Positions 63,495 through 64,000 of a DNA stretch of 64,000 bases are shown piece after piece. How positions within the stretch are numbered: the stretch's first letter is position 1; every line of letters begins with the position of its first letter. A program made the translations under genes and the position numbers. A model generated the notes under the pieces. It had not been told where the DNA came from, ran no database searches, and saw only the letters and a program-made list of their open reading frames with translations. Origin of the DNA: Asterias rubens (taxonomy: Eukaryota > Echinodermata > Asteroidea > Forcipulatida > Asteriidae). The DNA lies in contig NC_047083.1 of NCBI RefSeq assembly GCF_902459465.1, positions 8,361,526-8,425,525 of the forward strand. Direction: 5' to 3'.

Positions 63495-63830
63495 TGTTTG
63501 ACTTGAACCGCCCCCAAGATGTTAGTCTTACTTCCATCCCAACCTCCCCCTTTTCTTTCCATCTTGAACCGTCCCAAGATATACCTCTTGTACTATTATT
63601 AGCCTTGTACTTTCATTCTAACCTCCCCTTCTCTTTCCATCTTGAACCGCCCCCAAGATGTTCCCCTTCTATTAGCCTTGTACTTCCATCCCATTCTTCC
63701 CCTTTTCTTTCCATCTTGAACCCCCCCAAGATATACCTCCTCTACTATTAGCCTTGTACTTCCATCCCAACCTCCCCCTTTTCTTTCCATCTTGAACCGC
63801 CCCCAAGATATACCCCATCAACTACTACTG
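63495..63830. repeat. Pyrimidine-rich minisatellite, ~76-bp units
   Basis: ATCTTGAACCGCCCCCAAGA recurs at about 76-base spacing with TTAGCCTTGTACTTCCATCC and CAACCTCCCCCTTTTCTTTC. About four to five units lie downstream of the second exon of the right-edge gene. Frames across it are incidental. Confidence 0.85.
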
Positions 63831-64000
63831 TATAAGGCCAACTTAAAAATAAAACATGTTTTGCGTCCTGCCTTTTTGAAAAAAGGAAGGACCTTCTTTT
63901 TTAATAAATGGCCGCCTAACACATTTTTAAAGACAAACAACTTGGATCATAAATTGCGTTACTTTTTTTCCTCAAAAAACCCTCAAACAAAACCAAGGAG

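Overview
The window reads as animal nuclear DNA. It has short coding exons with GT-AG introns of 0.2 to 3 kb, no operons, and very dense dispersed repeats. Four genes could be assembled exon by exon to full length, with every splice junction keeping the reading frame. A fifth, small gene could also be assembled, and a sixth starts near the right edge and runs out of the window. The proteins are most like deuterostome orthologues. The repeats (many short inverted-repeat elements, tRNA-derived SINEs with a shared core) suggest a marine deuterostome, most likely an echinoderm such as a sea star. That placement is inference only.

Layout: 812-3022 (+) is a 158-residue protein with a TEL/Yan-type PNT (Pointed/SAM) domain and no visible ETS DNA-binding domain. 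6506-23329 (+) is a 478-residue CNDP2-type cytosolic dipeptidase in 13 coding exons. 29427-37958 (-) is a 255-residue SR splicing factor with RRM, CCHC knuckle and RS tail in 8 exons. 39348-45440 (+) is the Golgi GTPase ARL1, 181 residues, 6 exons. 49613-59506 (+) is SAAL1, 524 residues, 11 exons. 61796-63344 onward (+) is the first two exons of an unrecognised gene. The SR gene and ARL1 are head to head, with 1.4 kb between their start codons. The other neighbours show no obvious functional link; these look like independent housekeeping and regulatory genes.

Between and inside the genes lie about 25 copies of a ~380-bp inverted-repeat element (called family A here), several further MITE families, at least four tRNA-derived SINE types (two present as inverted pairs), and six minisatellites. 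A 950-bp transposon is nested inside one minisatellite. One ~560-bp element has repetitive ~200-bp inverted arms flanking an internal telomere-like CCCTAA run.

The strongest candidates for something new are the PNT-only protein, which is organised like the insect ETS antagonist Mae/EDL; the telomere-repeat-centred inverted element; and a CNDP2 exon flanked by two copies of the same long hairpin.
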